A stretch of DNA of 62,709 nt from Pseudomonas entomophila. Lineage in GTDB: Bacteria; Pseudomonadota; Gammaproteobacteria; Pseudomonadales; Pseudomonadaceae. The stretch lies in NCBI RefSeq assembly GCF_013523125.1, contig NZ_JAAMQJ010000027.1, forward strand, positions 1 through 62,709. The letters are read 5' to 3'. Position numbers and translations under genes: made by a program. Shown piece after piece: positions 52,964 through 62,488 of this stretch (within the stretch, counting starts at the first letter, position 1; every line of letters begins with the position of its first letter). The notes under the pieces were generated by a model, which saw only the letters and a list, made by a program, of their open reading frames with translations, was not told the origin of the DNA and ran no database searches.

Positions 52964-55900
52964 ATGTTGGACAAAGGATTGTTACTGGCCTGTGCGCTGG
53001 CGTTGCTGACCGCCTGCGACAGTGGTTCATCGAGCGCGCCGCCAGCGCCGCCGACCGCGCACGCTACCGCACCCGCCCAGGCCAAGGCGCCCGTGCGCCA
53101 GGACCTGGCGGTGCTGGCCAAGCGTTACGCCGACCGCGAACTGACCGTGGCGGACGCCTCGGAAATCCAGCTCGATGGCGCGGCCGCCCTGTCGATCAGC
53201 TTCACGGCCCCGCTGGACGCCAATCAGGACTTCGCCGCCAAGGTTCACCTGGTCGACACGGTCAAGGGCAAGGTCGACGGCGCCTGGGAGCTGTCCGACA
53301 ACCAGATGGAGCTGCGCCTGCGGCACCTGGAGCCTCAGCGCAAGCTGGTGCTGACCGTCGAGCCGGGCCTGCTGGCGGTGACTGGCAAGCGCCTGGCCGA
53401 GGAATCGGTGACGCGCCTGGAGACCCGCGACATGCAACCGACCGTCGGCTTCGCCAGCCGTGGCTCGCTGCTGCCGACGCGGTTGGCCGAAGGGCTGCCG
53501 GTGATCGCGTTGAACGTGGACAAGGTGGACGTCGAGTTCTTCCGCGTCAAACCCGAGACGCTCTCGACCTTCCTGGTCAACTGGGGACGCAACAGCAGCC
53601 TGGAGTACTACCAGTCCAAAGAGCTGCTGGACCTGGCCGAGCTGGTCTACAGCGGCCGCTTTGACCTCGACTCGCCGCGCAACACCCGCGACACCGTGCT
53701 GCTGCCCATCGCCGGGATCAAGCCGCTGCAGGCTCCGGGCGTCTACCTGGCGGTGATGCGCGCAGCCGGCACCTACGACTATTCGCAGCCGGCGACACTG
53801 TTCACGCTCAGCGACATCGGCCTGTCGGCGCACCGCTACCGTGACCGCCTGGACGTGTTCGCCCAGGCGCTGGAGGGTGGCAAGGCGCTGAGCGGCGTCG
53901 ACATCGAGGTGCGTGATGACAAGGGCAAGAGGCTGGCCCAGGCCAAGACCGACGGTGACGGCCATGCGCAATTGCCGATCACGGCCAAGGCCAACACCCT
54001 GATCGCCACCCAGGGCAGCGAGACCACGCTGCTGCGCCTGGACAGCGCCGCACTGGACCTGGCCGAGTTCGACATCGCCGGGCCACCGTCCAACCCGCTG
54101 CAGTTCTTCGTGTTCGGCCCGCGTGACCTGTATCGCCCTGGCGAGACGGTGCTGCTCAACGGCCTGCTGCGCGACCAGGACGGCAAGCCGGTCAAGGCCC
54201 AACCGGTCAGCGTCGAAGTGCGCCGCCCCGACGAGCAGGTCAGCCGCAAGTTCGTCTGGGAGGCCGGCGACAGCGGGTTGTACCAGTACCAGTTGCAACT
54301 GGCCGACGAGGCGCCGACCGGGCGCTGGCAACTGCTGTTCGACCTGGGCGGCGGGCGCAAGCAAGTGCACGAATTCCTGGTCGAAGACTTCCTGCCCGAG
54401 CGCCTGGCGCTGAACCTCAAGGGCAGCGAGCAGCCGATCAGCCCGGAGCAGACCGCCAAGGTCCGTGTCGAAGGACGCTACCTCTATGGCGCACCGGCCG
54501 CCGGCAACCGGCTCAGTGGCCAGGCCTACCTGCGGCCCTTGCGCGAGGCGGTCAAGGCGCTGCCGGGCTACCAGTTCGGGTCGGTCACCGAGAGCGAACT
54601 CAGCCAGGACCTGGAACTCGACGAAGTCACCCTCGACCAGGCCGGCAAGACCACCCTGGCCATCGAGAGCCGCTGGGCCGAAGCACGTTCGCCGTTGCAA
54701 CTGACCGTGCAGGCGAGCTTGCAAGAGTCGGGCGGTCGCCCCATCACTCGCCGCCTGGAGCAGCCGATCTGGCCAGCCGAGCGGCTGCCGGGGGTACGCG
54801 GTCTGTTCGACGGTGAGGAAACCGACAGCGACGCGCCGGTCAGCTTCGAAGTGCTGGTGGCCGACCGTGACGGGCACAAGCTGGCCGTCGATGGCCTGAA
54901 GGTCCGGCTGATCCGTGAGCGCCGCGACTACTACTGGAACTACTCCCAGAGCGACGGCTGGAGCTACGCCTACAACGAGAAATTCCTCGACGAAGGCGAG
55001 CAGACCGTCAACCTGGCCGCCGGTGCCACCGCCAAGGTCGACTTCCAGGTCGAATGGGGCCCTTACCGCGTCGAAGTCGAGGACCCGGAAACCGGCATCG
55101 TGACCAGCGAACGATTCTGGGCCGGCTACCGCGCCCAGGACAACGCCGAAGGCGGCGCCGTGCGGCCGGATCAGGTCAAGCTGGCGCTGGATCAACCGGC
55201 GTACGCCGATGACGCGACCGCCAAGGTCACCGTCACGCCACCGGCCGCCGGCAGTGGCTACCTGATGGTCGAATCCAGCGATGGCCCCCTGTGGTGGGAG
55301 CCGATCGACGTTCCTGCCGAAGGCAAGACCTTCGATGTGCGCCTGGACCCGAGCTGGGCTCGGCACGATCTGTACGTCAGCGCGCTGGTCATCCGCCCCG
55401 GTGAGCGCAAGGCCAATGCCACGCCCAAGCGTGCCGTGGGCATCCTGCACCTGCCGTTGGCCCGGGCGCAGCGCAAGCTCGACCTGGCCCTCCAGGCGCC
55501 GCAGCAGATGCGCCCCAAGCAGCCGCTGACCGTCAAGCTCAAGGCCAGCACGGCCGAGGGCACGCTGCCCAAGCAGGTGCACGTGCTGCTGGCGGCGGTG
55601 GACGTCGGCATCCTCAACATCACCGAGTTCAAGACGCCGGATCCGTTCACCGGCCTGTTCGGGCGCAAGGCCTACGGCGCCGACCAGTTGGACATCTATG
55701 GTCAACTGATCGAGGCTGGCCAGGGCCGCCTGGCCAGCCTGGCGTTCGGTGGCGACGCGGCCATGGCCAAGGGCGGCAAGCGGCCCAACACGACCGTCAA
55801 CATCGTTGCCCTGCAGAGCCTGCCCGTCACCTTGAACGAGCAGGGCGAAGGTCAGGTCTCGCTGGACATCCCGGACTTCAACGGCGAACTGCGGCTGATG

Positions 55901-57865
55901 GCCCAGGCCTGGAGCGACGAGCAGTTCGGTGTGGCCGAAGCCACCACCGTGGTCGCCGCACCACTGATCGCCGAGCTGTCGGCGCCGCGCTTCATGGCCA
56001 GCGGTGATCAGACCCAGCTGGCCCTGGACCTGGCCAACCAGTCCGGCCAGGCCCAGCAGCTCAGCGTGCAGCTCGACGCCGAAGGGCAGCTGGCGTTGGA
56101 CGGCGCCGCGCAACGCTCGCTGACCCTGGAAAAAGGCCAGCGCACCACGTTGATGATCCCGGTGCACGCCCAGGGCGGGCTGGGTCAGGGCACGGTGCGT
56201 GTACGCATCAACGGTCTGACGCTGCCGGGCGAGTCGTTCGGCGCCTTCGAGCGGCACTGGACCCTCGGCGTGCGCCCGGCGTACCCCGCCACGCTCAAGC
56301 ACTACCGCGTCGCTCTCAAGGATCAGTCCTGGACCCTGCCGCCGGGCGATCTGGAGGCTTTCGAACCGGCCGGTCTACAGGCCAGACTGGCACTGTCCAG
56401 CCGTCCCCCCTTGAACCTGGCCGAGCAGATCCGTGCCCTCGAAGCCTACCCGTATGGTTGCCTGGAGCAGACCGTCAGCGGCCTGTACCCCTCGCTCTAC
56501 GCCGACCCGCAGAGCCTGCAACGCCTGGGCATCAAGGGCGAACCGGCCGAGGCGCGCAAGCGCAAGATCGAGATGGGCATCGAGCACCTGCTGGGCATGC
56601 AGCGCTACAACGGCAGCTTCGGCCTGTGGAGCGCCGACAGCGATGAGGAGTACTGGCTGACCGCCTATGTGACCGACTTCCTGCTGCGCGCGCGCGACCA
56701 GGGCTATGGGGTTCCGGCCGAGGCCTTGAAGAAGGCCAGCGAGCGCCTGCTGCGCTACGTGCAGGAACGCAACCTGATCGAGGCCGATTACAGCGAGAAC
56801 ATCGACCATACCCGTTTCGCCGTCCAGGCGTACGCCGGGCTGGTGCTGGCCCGCAGCCAACAGGCGCCCCTGGGTGCCCTGCGCAGCCTGTTCGAGCGCC
56901 GGGCCGATGCCCGTTCCGGGTTGCCGCTGGTGCAACTGGCGGTCGCGCTGGAGGCCATGGGCGACAAACCGCGTGCCCAGGAAGCCCTGCATGCCGGCCT
57001 GAACGTCAAGCGCGGCCAGGACTGGATGGCCGACTATGGCAGCGAGGTGCGTGACCAGGCGCTGATCCTGGCGCTGCTTCAGGAAGACAAGCTGGCCAGC
57101 GATCAGGTCGAGCAGCGGCTGTTCGCGTTGTCCGACGCGCTGGCTGGCAACGCCTGGCTGTCGACCCAGGAGCGCAACGCGCTGTTCCTGGCCGGCCGCC
57201 AATTGCTCGGCAAGCCGGAAAGCGACTGGCAGGCGCGCCTGGAAACCGGCGACGACGTCCGTGAGCTGACGCCGGCGGCCTCCGGGTTGACCCTTGAAGG
57301 CTCGCAGCTGGCCGCGCCGTTGAGCCTGCACAATGACAGCGATCAGACCCTCTACCAGCAACTGACCTTGTCCGGTTACCCGCGTCAGGCGCCGCCGGCC
57401 AGCAGCCATGGCCTGCAGATCCAGCGCGACTACCTGGGCCTGAATGGCCAGCCGCTGGACCTGCGCAACCTGCGCAGTGGCGATCTGGTCCTGGTCCACC
57501 TGGCGGTGAAAGCCGCCACGCAGGTGCCGGATGCCCTGGTGGTCGACCTGCTGCCGGCGGGCCTTGAGCTGGAAAACCAGAACCTGGCGCAGAGCTCGGC
57601 CAGCCTGGACAACGCCAGCGGTACCGTGCGCGAGTGGCGTGACGCGATGCAGAACGCCAACCTGGTGCACCAGGAGTTCCGCGACGATCGCTACGTGGCG
57701 GCACTCAAGCTCGAGGCCCAGCAGACCACGCACCTGCTGTACCTGGCACGCGCGGTCACGCCGGGCAGCTACCAGGTGCCGCCGCCGCAGGTGGAGTCGA
57801 TGTACCGACCGAACCTGCAAGCGGTCGGCGCGTCCGCGGCGCCGATGGTGATCAAGGGGCGTTGA
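52964..57865 (+). CDS. Bacterial alpha-2-macroglobulin lipoprotein (YfhM/MagD-like)
   Basis: A 1633-residue periplasmic lipoprotein. The lipobox is LTAC (Cys18), followed by a Ser/Ala/Pro linker with Asp right after the Cys, which may favour inner-membrane retention. Many MG domains follow (ELPITAKANTLIATQGSE; FGPRDLYRPGETVLLNGLLRD), then the thioester motif GCLEQ (Cys1166, Gln1169) in a helical toroid, and a C-terminal receptor-like domain. It is thought to trap foreign proteases that enter the periplasm, paired with PBP1C for wall repair. The start at 52964 gives the signal peptide. A small gene on the opposite strand separates it from pbpC. Confidence 0.93.
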   Translation: MLDKGLLLACALALLTACDSGSSSAPPAPPTAHATAPAQAKAPVRQDLAVLAKRYADRELTVADASEIQLDGAAALSISFTAPLDANQDFAAKVHLVDTVKGKVDGAWELSDNQMELRLRHLEPQRKLVLTVEPGLLAVTGKRLAEESVTRLETRDMQPTVGFASRGSLLPTRLAEGLPVIALNVDKVDVEFFRVKPETLSTFLVNWGRNSSLEYYQSKELLDLAELVYSGRFDLDSPRNTRDTVLLPIAGIKPLQAPGVYLAVMRAAGTYDYSQPATLFTLSDIGLSAHRYRDRLDVFAQALEGGKALSGVDIEVRDDKGKRLAQAKTDGDGHAQLPITAKANTLIATQGSETTLLRLDSAALDLAEFDIAGPPSNPLQFFVFGPRDLYRPGETVLLNGLLRDQDGKPVKAQPVSVEVRRPDEQVSRKFVWEAGDSGLYQYQLQLADEAPTGRWQLLFDLGGGRKQVHEFLVEDFLPERLALNLKGSEQPISPEQTAKVRVEGRYLYGAPAAGNRLSGQAYLRPLREAVKALPGYQFGSVTESELSQDLELDEVTLDQAGKTTLAIESRWAEARSPLQLTVQASLQESGGRPITRRLEQPIWPAERLPGVRGLFDGEETDSDAPVSFEVLVADRDGHKLAVDGLKVRLIRERRDYYWNYSQSDGWSYAYNEKFLDEGEQTVNLAAGATAKVDFQVEWGPYRVEVEDPETGIVTSERFWAGYRAQDNAEGGAVRPDQVKLALDQPAYADDATAKVTVTPPAAGSGYLMVESSDGPLWWEPIDVPAEGKTFDVRLDPSWARHDLYVSALVIRPGERKANATPKRAVGILHLPLARAQRKLDLALQAPQQMRPKQPLTVKLKASTAEGTLPKQVHVLLAAVDVGILNITEFKTPDPFTGLFGRKAYGADQLDIYGQLIEAGQGRLASLAFGGDAAMAKGGKRPNTTVNIVALQSLPVTLNEQGEGQVSLDIPDFNGELRLMAQAWSDEQFGVAEATTVVAAPLIAELSAPRFMASGDQTQLALDLANQSGQAQQLSVQLDAEGQLALDGAAQRSLTLEKGQRTTLMIPVHAQGGLGQGTVRVRINGLTLPGESFGAFERHWTLGVRPAYPATLKHYRVALKDQSWTLPPGDLEAFEPAGLQARLALSSRPPLNLAEQIRALEAYPYGCLEQTVSGLYPSLYADPQSLQRLGIKGEPAEARKRKIEMGIEHLLGMQRYNGSFGLWSADSDEEYWLTAYVTDFLLRARDQGYGVPAEALKKASERLLRYVQERNLIEADYSENIDHTRFAVQAYAGLVLARSQQAPLGALRSLFERRADARSGLPLVQLAVALEAMGDKPRAQEALHAGLNVKRGQDWMADYGSEVRDQALILALLQEDKLASDQVEQRLFALSDALAGNAWLSTQERNALFLAGRQLLGKPESDWQARLETGDDVRELTPAASGLTLEGSQLAAPLSLHNDSDQTLYQQLTLSGYPRQAPPASSHGLQIQRDYLGLNGQPLDLRNLRSGDLVLVHLAVKAATQVPDALVVDLLPAGLELENQNLAQSSASLDNASGTVREWRDAMQNANLVHQEFRDDRYVAALKLEAQQTTHLLYLARAVTPGSYQVPPPQVESMYRPNLQAVGASAAPMVIKGR

Positions 57866-57919
57866 GGCAGGGTGGACGGGGCCGGGCGGCAAGGCCCGGC
57901 CCCCGAGCAGGGACGTGCC

Positions 57920-58213
57920 TCAGTGCACGACCCAGCTCAGCACCCACACCCCCAGCAAGGCCCAGATGATGCCCGCGATCACCGACGCACGCATGAAGGC
58001 ACGCACCGCCGAGTACAGCAGCGCCAGGCCGACGATCAAGGCCAGGATGCTGATCAGCGACGTGTCCATCCCCAGCGTTCGCGAGAGACCGTCGACGAAG
58101 TTGCCACCGGCATTGGCCAGCCCGTTGAACACGCCGCTGAGCGCGTCCACGACCACCCGGATCAACGCGCCCAGCGCCTGGCCCAGCCATTCGAAAAAGC
58201 CTTCTACATGCAT
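57920..58213 (-). CDS. Small membrane protein of unknown function, between the macroglobulin gene and pbpC
   Basis: A 97-residue protein starting MHVEGFFEWLGQALGALI, with an amphipathic N-terminal region (about 5-45) and two membrane helices (SLISILALIVGLALLYSAV, about 52-70; SVIAGIIWALLGVWVLSWVV, about 76-96). GGAAAC lies about 7 nt upstream. It is on the opposite strand, convergent with the macroglobulin gene (54-bp gap) and divergent from pbpC (92 bp between starts). Its codon use is typical of the host, so it is probably a real gene. I do not recognise the family. Its place inside the macroglobulin-PBP1C pair is unusual. Confidence 0.7.
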   Translation of the reverse strand: MHVEGFFEWLGQALGALIRVVVDALSGVFNGLANAGGNFVDGLSRTLGMDTSLISILALIVGLALLYSAVRAFMRASVIAGIIWALLGVWVLSWVVH

Positions 58214-58305
58214 AGTCGTTTCCTGATGAAAGTGCCGGCGTCGCTGCCGTTGCCCACACTTTGGCTGCCGATCGAGCGGTTCGGTTCCCTGACCCGGGGG
58301 CGCCG

Positions 58306-60648
58306 ATGCGTCACCTGAGGCGTGTGCCGCGTTGGCTGCGCGTGCTGGTCGGCACGTCGCTGGCGCTGCTGGGCCTGCTGTGGCTCGCCGACCGATTGTG
58401 GCCCTTGCCCCTGCCAGGTGACGATCTGGCACGGGTGGTGGTCGCCGAGGACGGCACGCCGCTGTGGCGGTTCGCCGATGCCGAGGGCGTGTGGCGTTAC
58501 CCCGTCAGCCCCGAGCAGGTGTCACCGCTGTACCTGGAGGCCCTGCTGACCTATGAGGACCGCTGGTTCTATCACCACCTGGGCATCAACCCTCTGGCAC
58601 TGGCGCGTGCGGCCTGGCTGAACCTGCACGGCGGGCGCGTGGTGTCGGGCGGCAGCACGCTGTCGATGCAAGTGGCGCGACTGCTCGAGCCCCACCCGCG
58701 CACCTTGCCGGGCAAGCTACGGCAGATGGCGCGCACCGTGCAGCTGGAATGGCACTTGTCCAAGCGCGAGATCCTCCAGCTGTACCTGGACCGCGCGCCG
58801 TTCGGTGGCACCTTGCAAGGCGTGGCGGCCGCCAGTTGGGCGTACCTGGGCAAGTCGCCGCAGCATCTGACGCCGGCCGAAGCCGCACTGCTGGCCGTGC
58901 TGCCCCAGGCGCCCAGCCGGCTACGACCGGACCGCCATCCGCTGCGTGCGCGGCAGGCCCGTGACAAGGTGCTGGAGCGCCTGGCCGAGTACCACACCTG
59001 GCCAGCCCAGCGCATCGCCGAGGCCCGTGAGGAGCCGCTGTTGCTGGCGCCGCGCCAGGAGCCCGCGCTGGCCCCCTTGCTGGCCCGACGCCTGAACCGT
59101 CCCGGCAGCCCGCCGCTGATTCGCACCACCCTCGATGCGGCATTGCAACGGCGTCTGGAAGACCTGCTGCTGGGGTGGCGTGCCCGGCTGCCGGAGCGCA
59201 CGTCTGCCGCGCTGCTGGTGGTCGAGGCCCAGACCATGGCGGTGCGCGCCTACCTGGGCTCGGTGGACTTGGACGACGCGCGACGCTTCGGTCATGTCGA
59301 CATGGTCCATGCGCTGCGCTCGCCGGGCTCGACGCTCAAGCCGTTCTTGTACGCCATGGCGATGGACGATGGGTTGATCCATTCCGAGTCGCTGTTGCAG
59401 GACGTGCCGCGGCGGTACGGCGATTATCGGCCAGGGAATTTCTCCAGTGGCTTCAGCGGGCCGGTATCGGCCAGTGCAGCACTGGCCTTGTCGCTGAATC
59501 TTCCGGCGGTGCAACTGCTGGAAGCCTATGGACCCAAGCGTTTCGCCGCGCAACTGCGTATGGGCGGTGTACCGCTGGCGCTGCCGCCGCTGGCCGAGCC
59601 CAACCTGGCACTGATCCTGGGTGGCGTCGGTAGCCGACTGGAAGACCTGGTCGGCGGCTATGCGGCCTTAGCGCGCGAAGGCAAGGCGGCGCAGATCCGC
59701 CTTCAGCCGCAGGATCCGCTGGTCGAACGGCGGCTGATGTCGCCCGGCGCCGCCTGGATCACCCGGCGGATCCTCTCAGGCCTGGCGCGTCCGGACCGTG
59801 ATCCGCATGCCGACCTGAGTGCCCCGGTTCCCCTGGCCTGGAAGACCGGGACCAGTTACGGATTCCGTGACGCCTGGTCGATCGGGGTCGGGCCGCGTTA
59901 CCTGATCGGCGTGTGGATCGGCCGACCGGACGGTACGCCCGTGCCGGGGCAGTTCGGCCTGGCGTCGGCGGCGCCGCTCATGCTGCAGGTGCACGACCTG
60001 CTGAGCAACCGCGATCGCCAGCGCGGCCTGAGTCAGCCGGCCCCGCGCAAACCGGCGAGTGTCGGCGTGGCGGCGATCTGCTGGCCGTTGGGCCAGCCCT
60101 TGGAGCGCACCGATCCCAATTGCCGGCGCCAGCGCTTCGCCTGGACCCTGGACGGCACGGTACCGCCGACCTTGCAGGCCAGCGATCAGCCACTGGGTCT
60201 GGGGCTACGGGACACGCTGTGGGTCAATGCCCAGGGGCTGCGCGTCAATGAGGATTGCCCGGGAGCGACGCCGCGTACCCTCGCGCTGTGGCCGGCCCCC
60301 GTGGAACCCTGGCTGCCGAAAGCCGAGCGCCGTGCCGCACGCCTGCCAGCGGTCGATCCCACGTGTCCGCCACGGCAGTCTCCACCTGCGGCGCCGCTGT
60401 CGATCGTCGGTATTCGACCTGCCGACCAACTGCGCCGTCCGGCTGCCAGCGGGGAGCCCTTGCGTCTGCGCGTGTCGGCACTGGGTGGCGACGGTCAGCG
60501 CTGGTGGTTCCTGAATGGCGGGCAGGTCGGAGAGACGGCAGGGCAGGAGGAACTGATGGTGGCGCTGACACGCGTCGGGTCGTTCGAGTTGAGTGTGCTG
60601 GATGACAGCGGACAGACGGCCCGGGTGGCGTTCGAGGTGCGGGAGTGA
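58306..60648 (+). CDS. pbpC: Penicillin-binding protein 1C
   Basis: A 780-residue bifunctional peptidoglycan synthase. N-terminal membrane anchor (about 12-30), GT51 glycosyltransferase (LTYEDRWFYHHLGINPLALARA, GGSTLSMQVARLLEPH), transpeptidase with SPGSTLKPF (SxxK), SLN in LSLNLPAV, and KTGTSYGFRDAW, then a C-terminal PBP1C domain (GGDGQRWWFLNGG). All catalytic motifs are kept. PBP1C pairs with alpha-2-macroglobulin in many bacteria and may repair the wall after attack. The start at 58306 (MRHLRRVPR) sets the anchor correctly. Confidence 0.94.
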   Translation: MRHLRRVPRWLRVLVGTSLALLGLLWLADRLWPLPLPGDDLARVVVAEDGTPLWRFADAEGVWRYPVSPEQVSPLYLEALLTYEDRWFYHHLGINPLALARAAWLNLHGGRVVSGGSTLSMQVARLLEPHPRTLPGKLRQMARTVQLEWHLSKREILQLYLDRAPFGGTLQGVAAASWAYLGKSPQHLTPAEAALLAVLPQAPSRLRPDRHPLRARQARDKVLERLAEYHTWPAQRIAEAREEPLLLAPRQEPALAPLLARRLNRPGSPPLIRTTLDAALQRRLEDLLLGWRARLPERTSAALLVVEAQTMAVRAYLGSVDLDDARRFGHVDMVHALRSPGSTLKPFLYAMAMDDGLIHSESLLQDVPRRYGDYRPGNFSSGFSGPVSASAALALSLNLPAVQLLEAYGPKRFAAQLRMGGVPLALPPLAEPNLALILGGVGSRLEDLVGGYAALAREGKAAQIRLQPQDPLVERRLMSPGAAWITRRILSGLARPDRDPHADLSAPVPLAWKTGTSYGFRDAWSIGVGPRYLIGVWIGRPDGTPVPGQFGLASAAPLMLQVHDLLSNRDRQRGLSQPAPRKPASVGVAAICWPLGQPLERTDPNCRRQRFAWTLDGTVPPTLQASDQPLGLGLRDTLWVNAQGLRVNEDCPGATPRTLALWPAPVEPWLPKAERRAARLPAVDPTCPPRQSPPAAPLSIVGIRPADQLRRPAASGEPLRLRVSALGGDGQRWWFLNGGQVGETAGQEELMVALTRVGSFELSVLDDSGQTARVAFEVRE

Positions 60649-61005
60649 GCGTCGGTGAAGGGCAAGACAGCCTTTGACCGATGAGGTGAAATCACGACCG
60701 CCATCGCGGGCAAGCCCGCTCCCACAGGATGCTGAGCCAGCCTGTTTTTGCCTGCTGGAAACAGGTACCGGTGCGGGTCAGTGTACTGCCTGTCTGAAGC
60801 AGCAACCTGTAGGAGCCAACATGCTGATGCCTGCTGGAAACAGGCACCGATGGGCATCATTGTGCTGTCCATCTGAGGCAGCTAACTGTACTGCCTGCCT
60901 GAAGCAACCTGTGGGAGCAGCCACCTGTGGGAGCGGGCTTGCCCGCGATGGCGTCCGGCTCGTCGCCACCTTCCTCGCAGGCAACGTCACTGGCCGCTTG
61001 CGCGC
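60649..61005. repeat. REP sequences and a degenerate 79-bp direct repeat
   Basis: The gap between pbpC and the LuxR-type gene (convergent) has no gene. REP elements lie at 60701-60727 and 60925-60950, inverted to each other. Between them CCTGCTGGAAACAGG occurs at 60751 and 60830, 79 bp apart, and the following stretch, with ACTGCCTG(T/C)CTGAAGCA and CAACCTGT(A/G)GGAGC, is repeated near 60785 and 60890. Confidence 0.75.
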
Positions 61006-61794
61006 TCAGTGATTGGTCAACCGCTGCCTTACCGGTGACGAGCTGGGCGTCAGGGCCAGGGCCAGCTGGGTTCGATTGTGCATGCGCGTCAGGCGCAGCA
61101 CTTGCGAGACGTAGAGCTTGACCGTGTTCTCGGTGATGCCGAGCGCGCAGGCGATCTGGTGGTTGGTCTGGCCGCGGCCCACCAGACGGGCGACTTCCAG
61201 CTGCCGGGGCGACAGGGCGCCGAACACGGCCGGCAGCAGGTCGAGATCGGTCTCCACGTCCACGTCGAGGTCGGTCGAGCGGCGCGACAGGTTGCCGCCG
61301 CGTGCGCGTTCCAGGTCCTGATGCAAGTGGTCGATGAAATCGCCCAGGTCCTGCAGGCGCTGGGCAAGGTGCTCGACTTCCTGCTGGGCCCGGCGCCGTT
61401 GAAGCACTTCGCGTTCCAGGCGGTGCAGGCCCGCCAGCCACTCGTCCAGGTCGAGAGGGCGCGCGTGATAGTCGGCGAACCCTGCCCGCATGGCCCTGAG
61501 CACGGTGGGGGTGTCGTCAGCCTCGCTGATCAGCATGGTCCTGAAGGCGCGTTGCGAACCGCCAGCGTGCTCCAGGGCGCGGACCAGGCCCCAGTGCTCG
61601 GCGTTGGGTGTCTGTACGGCGCAGATGATCAGGCCGATGTCGGGGTCGGCCGCGTACAGCGTCAGGGCCTGTGCCGAGTTATCGGCAATCATGTGGGGAT
61701 GACCGTCGCGCATGAGCAGGGCACCCATGGCATCGATGGCGCACACGCCATCGTGGACGATCAAGACTTTCACTTCATGGCTACACGGACTCAC
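61006..61794 (-). CDS. LuxR-type regulator with degenerate receiver domain (PprB-like)
   Basis: A 262-residue regulator. The receiver-like domain (about 8-125) has VLIVHDG at strand 1, but the phosphoacceptor Asp is replaced by Ala (LIICAVQTPNA) and the conserved Lys by Arg (YHARPLDL). A coiled linker follows (about 128-170), then a LuxR helix-turn-helix (LSPRQLEVARLVGRGQTNHQIACALGITENTVKLYVSQVL). GTG at 61794 is the start, with AAGGAG 6 nt upstream. It follows the prepilin peptidase gene by 84 bp. In P. aeruginosa a regulator, PprB, is next to fppA in the Tad/Flp locus, so a role in pilus control is plausible. Phosphorylation-independent action is inferred. Confidence 0.85.
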   Translation of the reverse strand: MSPCSHEVKVLIVHDGVCAIDAMGALLMRDGHPHMIADNSAQALTLYAADPDIGLIICAVQTPNAEHWGLVRALEHAGGSQRAFRTMLISEADDTPTVLRAMRAGFADYHARPLDLDEWLAGLHRLEREVLQRRRAQQEVEHLAQRLQDLGDFIDHLHQDLERARGGNLSRRSTDLDVDVETDLDLLPAVFGALSPRQLEVARLVGRGQTNHQIACALGITENTVKLYVSQVLRLTRMHNRTQLALALTPSSSPVRQRLTNH

Positions 61795-61878
61795 GTTCAA
61801 CTCCTTGTCGACGGTAACGCTCCTGTGCCCTTGGCGGGCGGCTCGTGACTGCAAGAAGACCCGCAGCACAGCCATGAT

Positions 61879-62379
61879 TCACGACAACCACAGCACCGTC
61901 CAGACGAATCCGACCAGCACATAAGGCGCCAAAGGCTGTTTGTCCCCCAAACCCTCGACCACCTGACGCACACGCTGCTTGAACCGGGCATTGAGCACCG
62001 TCCACAGACGACGGCGCCCCAGTACCCAGACCAGCAGCGCAATGCCTGCACCGATGAAGGTGCCCAGGACATAGTCATGACTGGTCGCCAGCGCCAGGGC
62101 ACCCAGCAGTTTCACATCCCCGGCAGCGAAATGCCCCAGCCAATACCCCGGCAGCGTCATCGCCATGACGATCGCCAGCCCCCACCCCGCATCGCTGGCC
62201 GAGGCACCGATCCAGGTATGCCCCGTGGCGAACAACCAGACCAGGGCGCCCAGGGCGACGCCGACGGTCAGGGTATCGGCCACCTGACGTCCGCGGATGT
62301 CCTGTTCGGTACACATGGCCAGCCACATCAAGAGAACAATGCTCTGCATCGATCCAGTACCACGCTTGAGGTTGGTCAT
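61879..62379 (-). CDS. Prepilin peptidase, CpaA/FppA type (A24)
   Basis: A 166-residue inner-membrane aspartic protease with four or five membrane segments. The two catalytic Asp residues are in the expected places: CTEQDIRGRQVAD in the first loop and HFAAGDVKLLGALAL (GDxK) in the second. It lacks the N-methyltransferase part of PilD. Such enzymes mature Flp pilins of Tad systems. The start is uncertain: ATG at 62379 or 62349; neither has a strong ribosome binding site, and the second begins right at the first membrane helix. No pilin or tad gene is seen in the window. Confidence 0.85.
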   Translation of the reverse strand: MTNLKRGTGSMQSIVLLMWLAMCTEQDIRGRQVADTLTVGVALGALVWLFATGHTWIGASASDAGWGLAIVMAMTLPGYWLGHFAAGDVKLLGALALATSHDYVLGTFIGAGIALLVWVLGRRRLWTVLNARFKQRVRQVVEGLGDKQPLAPYVLVGFVWTVLWLS

Positions 62380-62488
62380 CGGTTCAGGCTGACGGCAGCC
62401 TTGTTTTCAGGGTAGACCGCTTCGGCGGCGCGAGCCTGCAAGGCATGTAAAAAACCTGAGACGATGGCTTTGAGACATCAGGCGCGAA

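Noticed and set aside
53027..56302. A 1091-codon open frame on the minus strand inside the macroglobulin gene
   Set aside because: It mirrors the codon bias of the macroglobulin gene, is rich in Gln/Val/Leu/Arg, and has no start signal or recognisable domain.
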